Part shown: piece after piece, positions 11,801-19,346 of the stretch
Layout of the letters: the number at the start of each line of letters is the position of its first letter
Numbering within the stretch: position 1 is the stretch's first letter
From: Azorinus chamasolen
Taxonomy: Eukaryota > Mollusca > Bivalvia > Cardiida > Solecurtidae
Assembly: GCA_963576725.1 (NCBI GenBank)
Contig: OY755240.1
Span: 56,792,633-56,856,632 of the forward strand
Length of the DNA: 64,000 nucleotides
Reading direction: 5' to 3'
Translations under genes and position numbers: made by a program
Notes under the pieces: model-generated
Told to the model about the DNA's origin: nothing
Seen by the model: the letters and a program-made list of their open reading frames with translations, nothing else
Databases searched by the model: none

Positions 11801-14800
11801 ATCACCTGTGCTATTGGCATTGCACCTATTTATTCAGTGGATGTTTCAGAGAGTTAACGGTAATTTTGTTTCAGTGCATATTGCCGGTATAACGAGGGTG
11901 TCATTGTAACGAATGCCGCTATAACGAGGGTTTACTGTACATGTATATAAATCTGATTTTACAGTTTTTGCCACGGTCATAATTTCCTGTGTTCATGTCA
12001 TTATAAAATTTCATCTAATGAATATTCATGATGTTATTTCTTTCAAAAATATTTGTCAGATAGAAAATTAAAAGGTTATGGGTGTTCCTACACAGAGGGA
12101 TCTGATGAAAAGGGCCTCGGCTGGTGCCATTTGACAAATAATCTGTAACAGGTCCATCCTCTTCCTGCCAGCCATAGTCTCCTCTTCCTGCTTTTCTCCC
12201 TTGGAAACAAGGCTATGACACACTGAAAACATATAGAAGGCTCCTTGGTAGATATAGGTAGATAGATATATCAGAGCAACAGATACAGGTACCTTTTCAA
12301 ATAATAAAATCTTCATTTCTTCACCAAACTCTATGTTATGACCCCCCTTTAACCCATTACCTTATAGGCTATTTTTAGTTACAACCTCTTTGAATAAATC
12401 TACCGAAAAGGAGCATTAACTAGAGAAAAGGAAATTTTTTAGAATCTTGTAGTTTGAAACCATTGTGATAAATAGAGCATTTTCTCCTATTGGAGCAAAT
12501 GCTTTATTTATCACAATGGTTTCACAAAGTGATTTTTACAGAGTCGTCAATATGAGGGAAAGGGTTAATACATGAACTCGGGATTTTTTCCTTGGCAGAA
12601 ACTGCAGAATCACATCAATATAATTCTATATGTAAATCTATTGTAAATCTTTCATTGTCTGGATAGATAATCATGCGGTTCGTTCCGATTATTGATTTCA
12701 TCCATGTACAGCGCTTTTGAACGCACATATCCCGTGTGAAAAGAGCGCTATATAAATGTGGTATAATAATAATAATAATAATAATAATATGCAAACAGAG
12801 CAGACCCTGATCAGACTGCTACTATAGGAGCTGTCTGATCTGCATCTACTCTGTTTGCAAAGGCATGAAAAAGGGTTTGTATGAAGTGAAAGTGCTACAA
12901 TGCAGTGAATCAAATGATCAGGGCCTGCACTGTTCACAATGTGCAACAGCTGGTTTCCATACTGCAGAACTCAATTACATACTCTAACTTTGGAGATAAA
13001 AGACGTTACCATAGATTTTGTCATAGAACAAGAAGTTACCCCTTTACTCCATATATACCCAGTACACCTTTTTAAACCTTTGCAAACAGGGTAGACCCAG
13101 TCACCCAGATCAGACTGCTCATAACAGCAGTCTGATCAAGGTCTGTTCTGTTGGCTTCTCATATAATAGTGATCTAATTCTACAGTTTATGCCATATTCA
13201 AAACTTTGTGGTCACAATTTCCCTGATTAATATTCATGATGTTATTATTTCTTACATGATTATTCATGGACAAAAGGGTTCACATGCTTAAACCTGTTCC
13301 TTTAAGAATATTTATGTAAACTGGTCACTTCATGAATATTCATAAAATTAATTTTTTTAATAAAAAGGCAATGTTTGGCTTTAAATAGACAAAACCTACA
13401 GGATCAGATTTTTATAATTCCATAAGTAAACAGAATAGGCCTAGATTAGACAGCTCCTGTAGGAGCTACATGATCTGGGTCTACTCTGTTTGCAAATTTG
13501 GTAAAAAGGCATTTCTATAGGGTAATGGATTAAAATCAGTCATGGAAATCATTACTATTACACACCTTCCCTGAAGCTATCTGGGGAGTTGGCCACCAGT
13601 CTACACAACAGCCAGGCACCATTGGGCACAAACATGAGGGCCTCTGCCACCTCCTTTATTGTCAACAAGTTAGGCAACTCTGAAAAGTACATGTATTAAT
13701 CAAAATATTCAAAAGTTACTATGAGAGCTTCAGACAAGAGGTGCTATCTATAAGAAATTTAAAAACAGCATTATGTATTTTTCTTCATAATTAGATGAGG
13801 TTTTAAAAATGGCATAGTAACATAAGAAATGTTTGCCATGGAAGAAACTGTAGAATCAGATTTATATCATCCCCATAAAGCTAACAGAGCAGACTCTGAT
13901 CAGACGGAGCCATCTGATCTTGATCTACTCTGTTTGCATAGGTGTTAAAAGGTTACATATGGAGTAAAGGATTAAATGAACCAGTTGAACAGTAAAGCCT
14001 CTCTACAATGGTCACTCAAACAAATTTTAATTATGGATCCAGAACTAAAGATAAAGGTGCGTACCCAAATACTAAAATCATCATTTCTCCAACAAATCCT
14101 ATACTGTGACCACTCTTTAGAACTGTCTCGAAGAGACAATTCTAAAGAGTGGCCACAGTATAGGGTTTTGTGGAGAAATAAAGTAAGCTATTCTTGAAAA
14201 TGTTTCATGGTAATTTATGCATCTTATCTGGATCTCTGGGATCTTTGAAGCATGCCATAAAGCTCCCAAACAGACCAGACAGGATCCAAATAGTTGAACT
14301 GTTTGATAATTTGACCATGTTGTTGAAAAGAAATGCAAGAGCTTGTATCTGCTGTGACAAGGGTGTAAATAATAAGTTCTTTTAACACTACTAAATTTCT
14401 AACTTATATATAACAGTTTTGACAAACACTATCACCATCTTCTGAGATTCTACTGGATTCAGATATCATCGGCAATTTCTGTCAGTGCACCTGCTGATGA
14501 AAACTGGGTCCCATGACACTCTAACAACACTGATTTTCAAATCTGAATACCGGTATCTGTTATGCAAAGGTCTGTATAACCAAATGCTATTCATTTAGAT
14601 CATAACTAAAAGTGTCTCATCAGGATCTAACTGTTCTAATTCAATGATCAAGTAATTCAGGGTCTCATCCAATCATGTTGGCACTATGAAGATAAAGTCT
14701 ACAGAAACAATTAAAGCAGACCACAGTGACATCTGCTTAACCTTTTCCTTCATATTAATGTAAACACAGTAGACCCAGATCAGATGGCTACCATAGGAGC

Positions 14801-17800
14801 TGTCTGATCAGGGTCTGCTCTGTTTGCTTATGGAATATAATATACATGTAGATCTGATTCAACAGTTTCTACCAATACCAACAAAACCGGTGTACATATG
14901 TCTTTTAAAATCAAAATAATAATAATTTCCCGAATTAATGTTCATGATGTTATCATTTTTTTCATGAATATTAAACAGGGAACAGGTTAATTTATGTGAT
15001 CTGGGATATAGTGTGTCAAAATAACCCTAAATATACAGACACTCAGTCTCCAATCTTCACTGGTTTGCATGGCTGAATAATTAAAGCTGGCATTGTTCTG
15101 ATCATTTTAACCCTTTCCTCCATCGATGCGCTTTTCTATGCCTCTGTAAAAGTCGCTTTTTGAAACTAGTGATAAATAGAGTATTTGCTCCTATAGGAGC
15201 AAATGCTCTATTTATCACAGTGGATTCAAAACTACAAAATTCTAAAATTTTCCTTTCCTCCAGTAAATGCCCCTTTTCAGTAGATTTATTCAAAGGTCTA
15301 AAAATAGCCTATGGAGGATGGGTTAATGAAACTAACAGAGTAACAAGTACTATAGACCCTCCTTCTTCAGGAGCACTTTGAGCTGTGTCTACACTACTTG
15401 CCTAATTTTGTCAACACAGTAAAGCCTGTCTTAATCCTTTCCCTGTTCAATATTCATGTAAGAGATAATGACATGAATATTTATTAACTGGATTTTTATA
15501 CCGTAAACTTTTCAAGGAAATCTTTTACTTTGACAAAAACTGTCGAATCAGATCTATATCATATCAAAAGCAAACAGAGTAGACCCTAACCAGACGGTTC
15601 CTATAGGAGCCATCTGATCTGGATCTACTCTGTTTGCAAATGCATCAAAAGGCATTTAATGTGAGAAAAAGGGTTGAGCGACCATTAACCCTTCTCTTGC
15701 TGAATTTTAAAATACATTTCTCCTTCTTTACCCATGTCCTGTTGTATAATTACACATATCCTCACTGTGTACAAGTATTTCGCCGTGCAATCACTGCTGT
15801 GGAGTGCACTGGTTGCACAATCAACTTGTAAATAGTGCAGACCCTGATGAGAAAGCTCCTGCAGGAGCTGTCTCATCTGGGTCTTCACTATTTACAGGTA
15901 GGTATATTGACGTGAATAGCAAGCGAAGGGTTAAAAATACATGTAAGTCTAATTCTGGATCTGTATGAAAGTAAGCAGATGGCAGCTTAATATAGGTCAA
16001 AAGAAATGCAAAAAGCTCCTATAGGAGGCTTAGGAGCTTTCTGTATTACCTTTGCTCTGCATTAAGCAACCACCTGCTTAGTCTTGTCAATACACACAAA
16101 TGGTAAGAAGATTCATACCAGACTGGGCTATGCACAGAACATCAGCAACTTCTTCCAGGTACACCTCACTCTCAAATAACTCCCACTGTTTCTGAGCAAA
16201 GTCTGTCTTGTTCTCTCTGATCTGAAATGATTAAAAAGTTTATCTTTACAAATAATTTTGCATTTTTGAATTCTTAACTCTTTCAGGTTAAATTTAACAC
16301 AAAAAATATATTCAAATACTGCTTGAAAGTTGATGACAGTAGTGGCAAAGGAAGTCAACAAAGTTTCAAGCTTTTAATTGGTCAGATTTGAGTTCTCAAG
16401 CTTTTGATTGGTCAGATTTGAGCCAAAGGCTCAAATCTGACCAATCAAAAACTTGAGAACAAACTCCGACTCAACTAAAAGTTTTATAAGCATGGACCAT
16501 GGTTTGTGTATTTTCATGCAATATATCAAAGCAGCAGTCTTATACATGTGCCTAGACTACTCCATGTACATGTACAGGGTGATTTAACCCTTTCCCTAAT
16601 GAACATTTAAGAAAATATTCATTAACTTAATTTTTATCATGTAAATTTTTTAAAAGACTTTTTGCTTTGTCAAAATCTGAAGGATCATATCTATATAATC
16701 CTATAAGTAAGCAGAGCAGACCCAGACAAGACAGCTCCTACACGTCTGATCTGGGTCTACTCTGTTTGCAAACATGTGAGAAAGTGTTTATATGAGGAAA
16801 AGCGTTAATATATACAGTGAATATGGTAGATAGTTTACCTGTGACAGAATGAAGAGGATTTCACTGAGGAGAAGCCGTATCCTTCTTGCTGGATCACTGT
16901 GTTCAAACTCCAGGGCCAGTCCATTCTGTAACTGGGAAATCAGGACACTATCTGTGTGTGAACTTCCTATCTTTTGTCTGCAACAGAAAAAAAGGTCTTG
17001 GAAATTCATAAAATAAATGTGAATACTTACTAAGTCATAATACTTACTAAGTCAATGTTATGTTTGTAGAACATCTGCAACTACTTGCTGTGGATATATT
17101 AATCCTTTACCTCAAGGATAATGATGTAAAATATCATGACATCATGAATATTAATTAGCTGAATTTTGTAATGGCATATGGACATAGGAATGTTTGGATC
17201 TGGCAGAAACTGTGGAATCAGATATATATAATTTCACATGCAAGTGGAACAAACCCTGATCAGCAGGTTCTAAAAGGGACTGTCTGATCTGGGTCTACTC
17301 TGCTTGCCCATTACTTCATAGGTTATTTTAGATCTAATATCTTTGAATTAAAAGTCTACTGTCTACTGAAAAGGAGAATTTACTAGAAACAGGAGGGCCA
17401 TCATGGCCCTGATATCCTTCAATAGGCAATCAGAGGAGAATATTCTCAAAGTTTTCACTATATGTTTCTATATATAGAAAACTGGCCACCCCTTGGGTGG
17501 GGTCAATTTAACCCCAAGGGGCATAATTTATATAACTTTTGAAGTAATTCTAAAAGAGGAAAAGTTACTGGCCTCTACCTGGATTCGAACCCTGGACCTC
17601 TGGGATGCTAGTCCGACACTCTAACCATGTCTCTAAAGGGTTAACCCAACAGCAAAGCTGTTGGAGATGCCTGACATAGTCTGATCACTGCACTCCCCTC
17701 CCCCTTAACCTTTAGGAGTCAGGCATATACCCATGCCCTGTAAACCTGCATGCCCCTAAGACTTTACATGCATCCCCGCATACAAACCAAAGTATCCTCG

Positions 17801-18927
17801 TTGCCAATGAAGTAATTCTAAGGGAGGAAAAGTTATTGGCCTCTACCGGGATTCGAATCCCTGAACTCTGGGATACTAGTCCGACACTCTAACCATGTCT
17901 TTAAATGGTTAACCCAACAGCAAGGCTGTTGGAGATGCCTTACATAGGCCAATCACTACACTTTTGTAGAGGATCTGAACATGAAGCTATGTGCCAAATG
18001 TTAAAGCTGAGAACCTTGGAACCAGTTTCAGAAGAAGATTTTCAAAGTTTACACTATATGTTTCTATTGAAAACTGGCCACCCCTGGGATGGGGTCAATT
18101 TTGACCCCAGAGGCATTTTATATATACATAACTTTTGTAAAGGACCTGAATATGATGCTATGTGCCAAAGGATGCTGGAAGATTTTGAATGACAAACAGG
18201 GCAAACCCTGATCAGAGGGCTCATCTAGGAGCATTCTGATCTGGCCAGACTGGGTCTACACTGTAAATGCAAATGACTGCATAAAAGTCCAATGTTGAAA
18301 AGGTTAATAATACCCCACTACCCGTGGGTAATTGAAGCTCAGGCACCTGGGTCCAAAAGTGCTACCTGTCCATGCTCTACTGGAATGATGGCTGTCTCAT
18401 TGCACTCTGCTTAGTCCGAGGACAACCAACCTTATACAGACTTGGACGCAGAACTGATCTTAACTGGAAGAAAGTATTTCTGTAGGTTCAGGACAACTCC
18501 TTCAGTTTTGATTTTTAAACCATGTTTTAAATAATTGATTCTATTCTGGGTCAATTTTATACTATATCTGTTTAAAAATGCAAATGTTTGTTTTTGTGTG
18601 TAATTGGGGAGGGAATGGGAAGGGGAGGGGTGGGGTTCATTACCTCAACTGCTGTTCCTTTTTCACGTCCTGTTCCAAAGCATGGAAGTCTATAGAGAGT
18701 AGCGCAACGATACTATTTACATCATCAATGCCAGCGAGAATCTTTAGAACATCTTTACGTGCTATTGTCCATGATTGGCTTTTGTCTACGGGTGCACATA
18801 AAGCAGTCCGCACAAGGCATGGCAATACAGGGCGAAGTTCTGTGATTTCAAAATCTTCAAGTCGCTTTGTGTCAACATTTTGCATAGCCTGAAAAACTTC
18901 AGGTTTCACTGATATTCCCCTCTTCAT
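5686..18927 (-). CDS. INTS2: Integrator complex subunit 2, N-terminal part (7 coding exons)
   Basis: INTS2 is a large helical-repeat scaffold subunit of the nuclear Integrator complex, which cleaves snRNA 3' ends and attenuates paused RNA polymerase II. Coding exons on the minus strand: 18927-18644, 16977-16839, 16221-16119, 13679-13566, 12222-12092, 7743-7531, 5855-5686. Every junction is AG/GT and the phases join into one frame of 384 codons plus two bases. Landmarks shared with animal INTS2 are ELRPVLPCLVRTALCAP, NSIVALLSIDFHALEQD, LALEFEHSDPARRIRLLLSE, VYLEEVADVLCI, NGAWLLCRLVANSPDSF, FVCGLLLGNN and RLYCALKGIAALK. The family is about 1200 aa, so roughly one third is present. ATG 18927 was chosen because the exon begins at an acceptor 22 bp upstream, implying a leader exon. 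No exon for the remaining part was found in 1-5680, although the other introns are only 0.6-4.3 kb. Identity is secure; the 3' part is unresolved. Confidence 0.95.
6055..6297. mobile_element. Family A MITE (TTAA-type)
   Basis: Left end degenerate, right end GTACAGGGTTAA; core GCAAACAG...CTCTGTTTG at 6090-6155. Confidence 0.65.
6772..7200. mobile_element. Family A MITE plus two partial copies in series
   Basis: Complete copy 6772-7018 (TTAACCCTTTCC to GGAAAGGGTTA), followed directly by a left-end fragment (7019-7095) and a core with right flank (7106-7200). Confidence 0.75.
7531..7743 (-). CDS. INTS2: INTS2 exon, residues 258-328
   Basis: Contains CTMPGLAVALTMNLHLGSQ and DLVPFVCGLLLGNNIDVKIW, matching the conserved PGLGVALTL and VCFVSGLLLGTN segments. 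Acceptor ACTTTCAG, donor GTGAGA; 71 complete codons. Confidence 0.93.
7823..7881. repeat. Perfect hairpin, 23-bp arms, 13-nt loop
   Basis: CGAGGGCTTGGTGCAAAACT plus ATT is repeated inverted with no mismatch. Part of the same arm (CACCAAGCCCTC) also occurs at 5446. Confidence 0.8.
7907..8153. mobile_element. Family A MITE, degenerate left end
   Basis: AGCCCTTTCCTTCATATAAA at the left, AACAGGGAAAGGGTTA at the right, with a decayed core. Confidence 0.7.
8158..8338. mobile_element. Family B-core MITE, different outer ends
   Basis: Core AAAGCTCCTATAGGAGCTT within arms GCAGGTGGTAGCTTAATGCAGG and its inverse; outer part AATTATGGGTCTGTAAG rather than CAGTAAAACC. Confidence 0.65.
8342..8686. mobile_element. 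Family A MITE with ~95-bp insert
   Basis: TTAACCCTTTCTTTCATA to GGAAAGGGTTAA. An extra stretch at about 8535-8630 with ATCAGAATACACTTTATTTT, like a non-LTR 3' tail, interrupts the right arm. Confidence 0.7.
8806..9858. mobile_element. Family A MITE interrupted by ~800-bp CpG-rich insert
   Basis: Left half 8806-8926 stops after TTTGCCTATGAAATTATA; the right half resumes near 9731 at AGATCCAGCAGTTTTT and ends AGAAAGGGTTAA. The insert (8926-9730) is rich in CpG, unlike its surroundings, and ends in an AT-rich stretch of TTAAGAATTTT and TTCTTAAG inverted motifs (9546-9720). No coding potential seen in the insert. Confidence 0.6.
9925..9980. repeat. Foldback, arms ~18 bp
   Basis: CATAAATACTTGAATTGC versus AACTCAAGTATTTATG with a short loop. 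Confidence 0.6.
10081..10165. repeat. Perfect 85-bp palindrome, 42-bp arms
   Basis: Arms 10081-10122 and 10124-10165, one central T, no mismatch by eye. Outer sequence AAACTTTGGCATGCTACAGG. No second copy was noticed in the window. Confidence 0.9.
10526..10664. repeat. Imperfect inverted repeat, ~55-bp arms
   Basis: ATGAACCTGGGCAGAAAAAA and its inverse, with GGAGACCG outer parts, around a ~30-bp AT-rich loop containing TATATAG. Foldback transposon is the likely origin. Confidence 0.7.
11020..11110 (+). repeat. Short repeats of GCTAATGTCCG / CAAATGTCC
   Basis: Four near-copies of (A/T)AATGTCC(G/C) spaced 15-40 bp between 10985 and 11090. The two overlapping short open frames here show no protein-like features. 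Confidence 0.4.
11231..11457. mobile_element. Family C MITE
   Basis: TTAACCCATTCCCTCATA end, palindromic core AACCATTGTGATAAATAG...GCTC-CATG-GGAGC...CTATTTATCACAATGG, and right end TATGAGGTAATGGG. Confidence 0.75.
11484..12068. mobile_element. Family A MITE split by another foldback MITE
   Basis: Left half 11484-11593 and right half 11942-12068 (GATTTTACAGTTTTTGCCA onward) flank a 350-bp element with ends CTGTGAACCCTC and GAGGGTTTACTG (11592-11941). The inner one carries a family-B-like core, AAAAGCTCCCTTAGGGAGCTTTT. Confidence 0.7.
12092..12222 (-). CDS. INTS2: INTS2 exon, residues 214-257
   Basis: Contains VCHSLVSKGEKQEEETMAG and RKRMDLLQIICQMAPAEALF. Acceptor TTTTCAG, donor GTAGGA. The adjacent in-frame GT (GTGTAG) would break the frame with the next exon, so the second GT is used. 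Confidence 0.9.
12350..12571. mobile_element. Family C MITE
   Basis: TTAACCCATTACCTTATA to GAGGGAAAGGGTTAA with the GATAAATAGAGCA core, centre CTCCTATTGGAG. Confidence 0.78.
12572..12912. mobile_element. Family A MITE carrying a non-LTR/SINE tail insertion
   Basis: A-family halves at 12572-12640 and 12790-12905. Between them is a tail with GAGCGCTATATAAATGTGGT followed by (AAT) repeats (12763-12788), the typical 3' end of a metazoan short retroelement. Confidence 0.65.
13035..13533. mobile_element. Two family A MITEs in series
   Basis: 13035-13271 and 13289-13533, opposite orientation of the core asymmetry; the second ends 32 bp before an INTS2 exon. Confidence 0.72.
13566..13679 (-). CDS. 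INTS2: INTS2 exon, residues 176-214
   Basis: Contains ELPNLLTIKEVAEALMF and NGAWLLCRLVANSPDSF, closely matching human INTS2. Acceptor CTTTTCAG, donor GTGTGT. A family A element lies 32 bp past the donor. Confidence 0.92.
13790..13975. mobile_element. Family A MITE, 5' truncated
   Basis: Core near 13890-13940 with a shortened centre (GACGGAGCCATC), right end GGAGTAAAGGATTAA. Confidence 0.6.
14045..14235. mobile_element. Family D foldback MITE
   Basis: Arms CCTATACTGTGACCACTCTT and AAGAGTGGCCACAGTATAGG around GAACTGTCTCGAAGAGAC. Further copies at 25380, 50850 and 55980. Confidence 0.75.
14735..14991. mobile_element. Family A MITE
   Basis: TTAACCTTTTCCTTCATA to ACAGGGAACAGGTTAA. Confidence 0.75.
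15106..15328. mobile_element. Family C MITE with exact shared centre
   Basis: TTAACCCTTTCCTCCATC to ATGGAGGATGGGTTAA; centre GCTCCTATAGGAGC at 15187-15200 inside GATAAATAGAGTATTT arms. Confidence 0.8.
15430..15677. mobile_element. Family A MITE
   Basis: TTAATCCTTTCCCTGTTC to AGAAAAAGGGTTGA, core 15570-15640. Confidence 0.72.
15685..15934. mobile_element. Family G MITE, copy 1
   Basis: TTAACCCTTCTCTTGCT at one end and AGCAAGCGAAGGGTTAA at the other; inner foldback TTGTAAATAGTGCAGACCC with GGGTCTTCACTATTTACA around GCTCCTGCAGGAGC. The second copy is at 62519-62770, almost identical. Confidence 0.85.
15968..16085. mobile_element. Family B-core foldback fragment
   Basis: GCAGCTTAATATAGGTC...AAAAGCTCCTATAGG...GCATTAAGCAACCACCTGC; ends 34 bp before an INTS2 exon donor. 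Confidence 0.6.
16119..16221 (-). CDS. INTS2: INTS2 exon, residues 142-176
   Basis: Contains WELFESEVYLEEVADVLCIA, matching the human LFESPVYLEEAADVLCI segment. Acceptor ATTTCAG, donor GTATGA, one base carried to the next exon. Confidence 0.92.
16366..16497. mobile_element. Family E foldback MITE
   Basis: TTTTGATTGGTCAGATTTGA and its inverse around GCCAAAGGC; further copies at 56448 and 61955. Confidence 0.75.
16583..16807. mobile_element. Family A MITE
   Basis: TTAACCCTTTCCCTAATG to ATGAGGAAAAGCGTTAA; centre partly deleted (CTCCTACAC). Confidence 0.72.
16839..16977 (-). CDS. INTS2: INTS2 exon, residues 95-141
   Basis: Reads QKIGSSHTDSVLISQLQNG then LALEFEHSDPARRIRLLLSE. Acceptor CTGTTGCAG, donor GTAAAC; ends on a full codon. 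A family A foldback element ends about 31 bp beyond the donor. Confidence 0.92.
17100..17390. mobile_element. Family A MITE followed by family C left half
   Basis: A copy at 17100-17313 with decayed centre, then a C-type left half (17310-17390) cut off where a tandem-repeat element begins. Confidence 0.6.
17390..18190 (+). mobile_element. Tandem-repeat element interrupted by tRNA-derived repeat
   Basis: Begins with AGGAGGGCCATCATGGCCCT and contains units with CTATATGTTTCTAT, GGGGTCAATTT and CATAATTTATATAACTTTTG. A 270-bp section carries two minus-strand tRNA-like segments (17570-17645 and 17843-17915) with a good B box (GGTTCGAATCC in the first), probably a duplicated SINE fragment. Confidence 0.6.
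18190..18310. mobile_element. Family A MITE remnant
   Basis: Core ACAAACAGGGCAAACCCTGATCAG and a lengthened right arm; ends AAAAGGTTAA. The rest of this intron (18310-18640) holds nothing recognisable. Confidence 0.5.
18644..18927 (-). CDS. INTS2: INTS2 exon with start codon, residues 1-95
   Basis: Begins MKRGISVKPEVFQAMQ and ends at EQQLR with donor GTAATG; the last codon is split after two bases. The exon itself starts at 18949 after an acceptor reading TTCTTGCAG, so 22 bases of 5' UTR (or in-frame upstream coding sequence) precede the ATG. The open frame continues three codons upstream of the ATG as V-L-T, so an upstream start in a leader exon cannot be excluded. Confidence 0.92.
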
Positions 18928-18949
18928 GGTTAGCACTGCTGGGGATCTC

Positions 18950-19309
18950 CTGCAAGAAATAATGACAAGAAAATCATGTTGATAGACCCATCAATTGAAG
19001 ATCGCCCAGAGTTATCCGTTCTTGAATTGGTTTGCATCAACTAATTTTATTGAGAGAGAAAAAACGCGCACACTTCACTAGTTCACGGCATTTAAAGTTA
19101 AACAGCAACAAATATACACATGCAGTAAAGGTGATTTCAGATAATATATTTACAATTCAGAAAATAGAATGAATGTAATTGTATAAGACAAGACAATACT
19201 CCCCAGCAGTTTACCGACAGGGGAAGTAATCACTCGCAGCGTATACGAAATTAGTCGTCTCTAGCCCGTAGACCATTCTTTTTCTTTCTTGTTTCCCCGA
19301 AAAGTGAAA
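18950..19309. promoter_or_regulatory. Shared head-to-head promoter region of INTS2 and MED31
   Basis: About 0.36 kb separates the first INTS2 coding exon (minus) from the MED31 ATG (plus). On the minus strand a possible INTS2 leader exon ends at a donor GTAAAC near 19213. Just upstream of the MED31 ATG is a pyrimidine-rich run (19280-19296) of the kind found at ribosomal and housekeeping starts. No TATA box is apparent. The region is free of the foldback repeats that fill the surrounding introns. Bidirectional use is inferred from geometry. Confidence 0.6.
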
Positions 19310-19346
19310 ATGGCACAACCGCGTATACCACAAAGTGTGTATACAG
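19310..19346 (+). CDS. MED31: MED31 exon 1, residues 1-13
   Basis: MAQPRIPQSVYT then a split codon; donor GTATGA. Too short to be found as an open reading frame, but required to supply a start codon for exon 2, and its phase fits. Confidence 0.85.

Noticed and set aside
17905..18192. 95-codon plus-strand frame
   Set aside because: Same tandem-repeat unit translated; not a gene.
18578..18892. Plus-strand open frame of 104 codons
   Set aside because: Antisense shadow of the first INTS2 coding exon.
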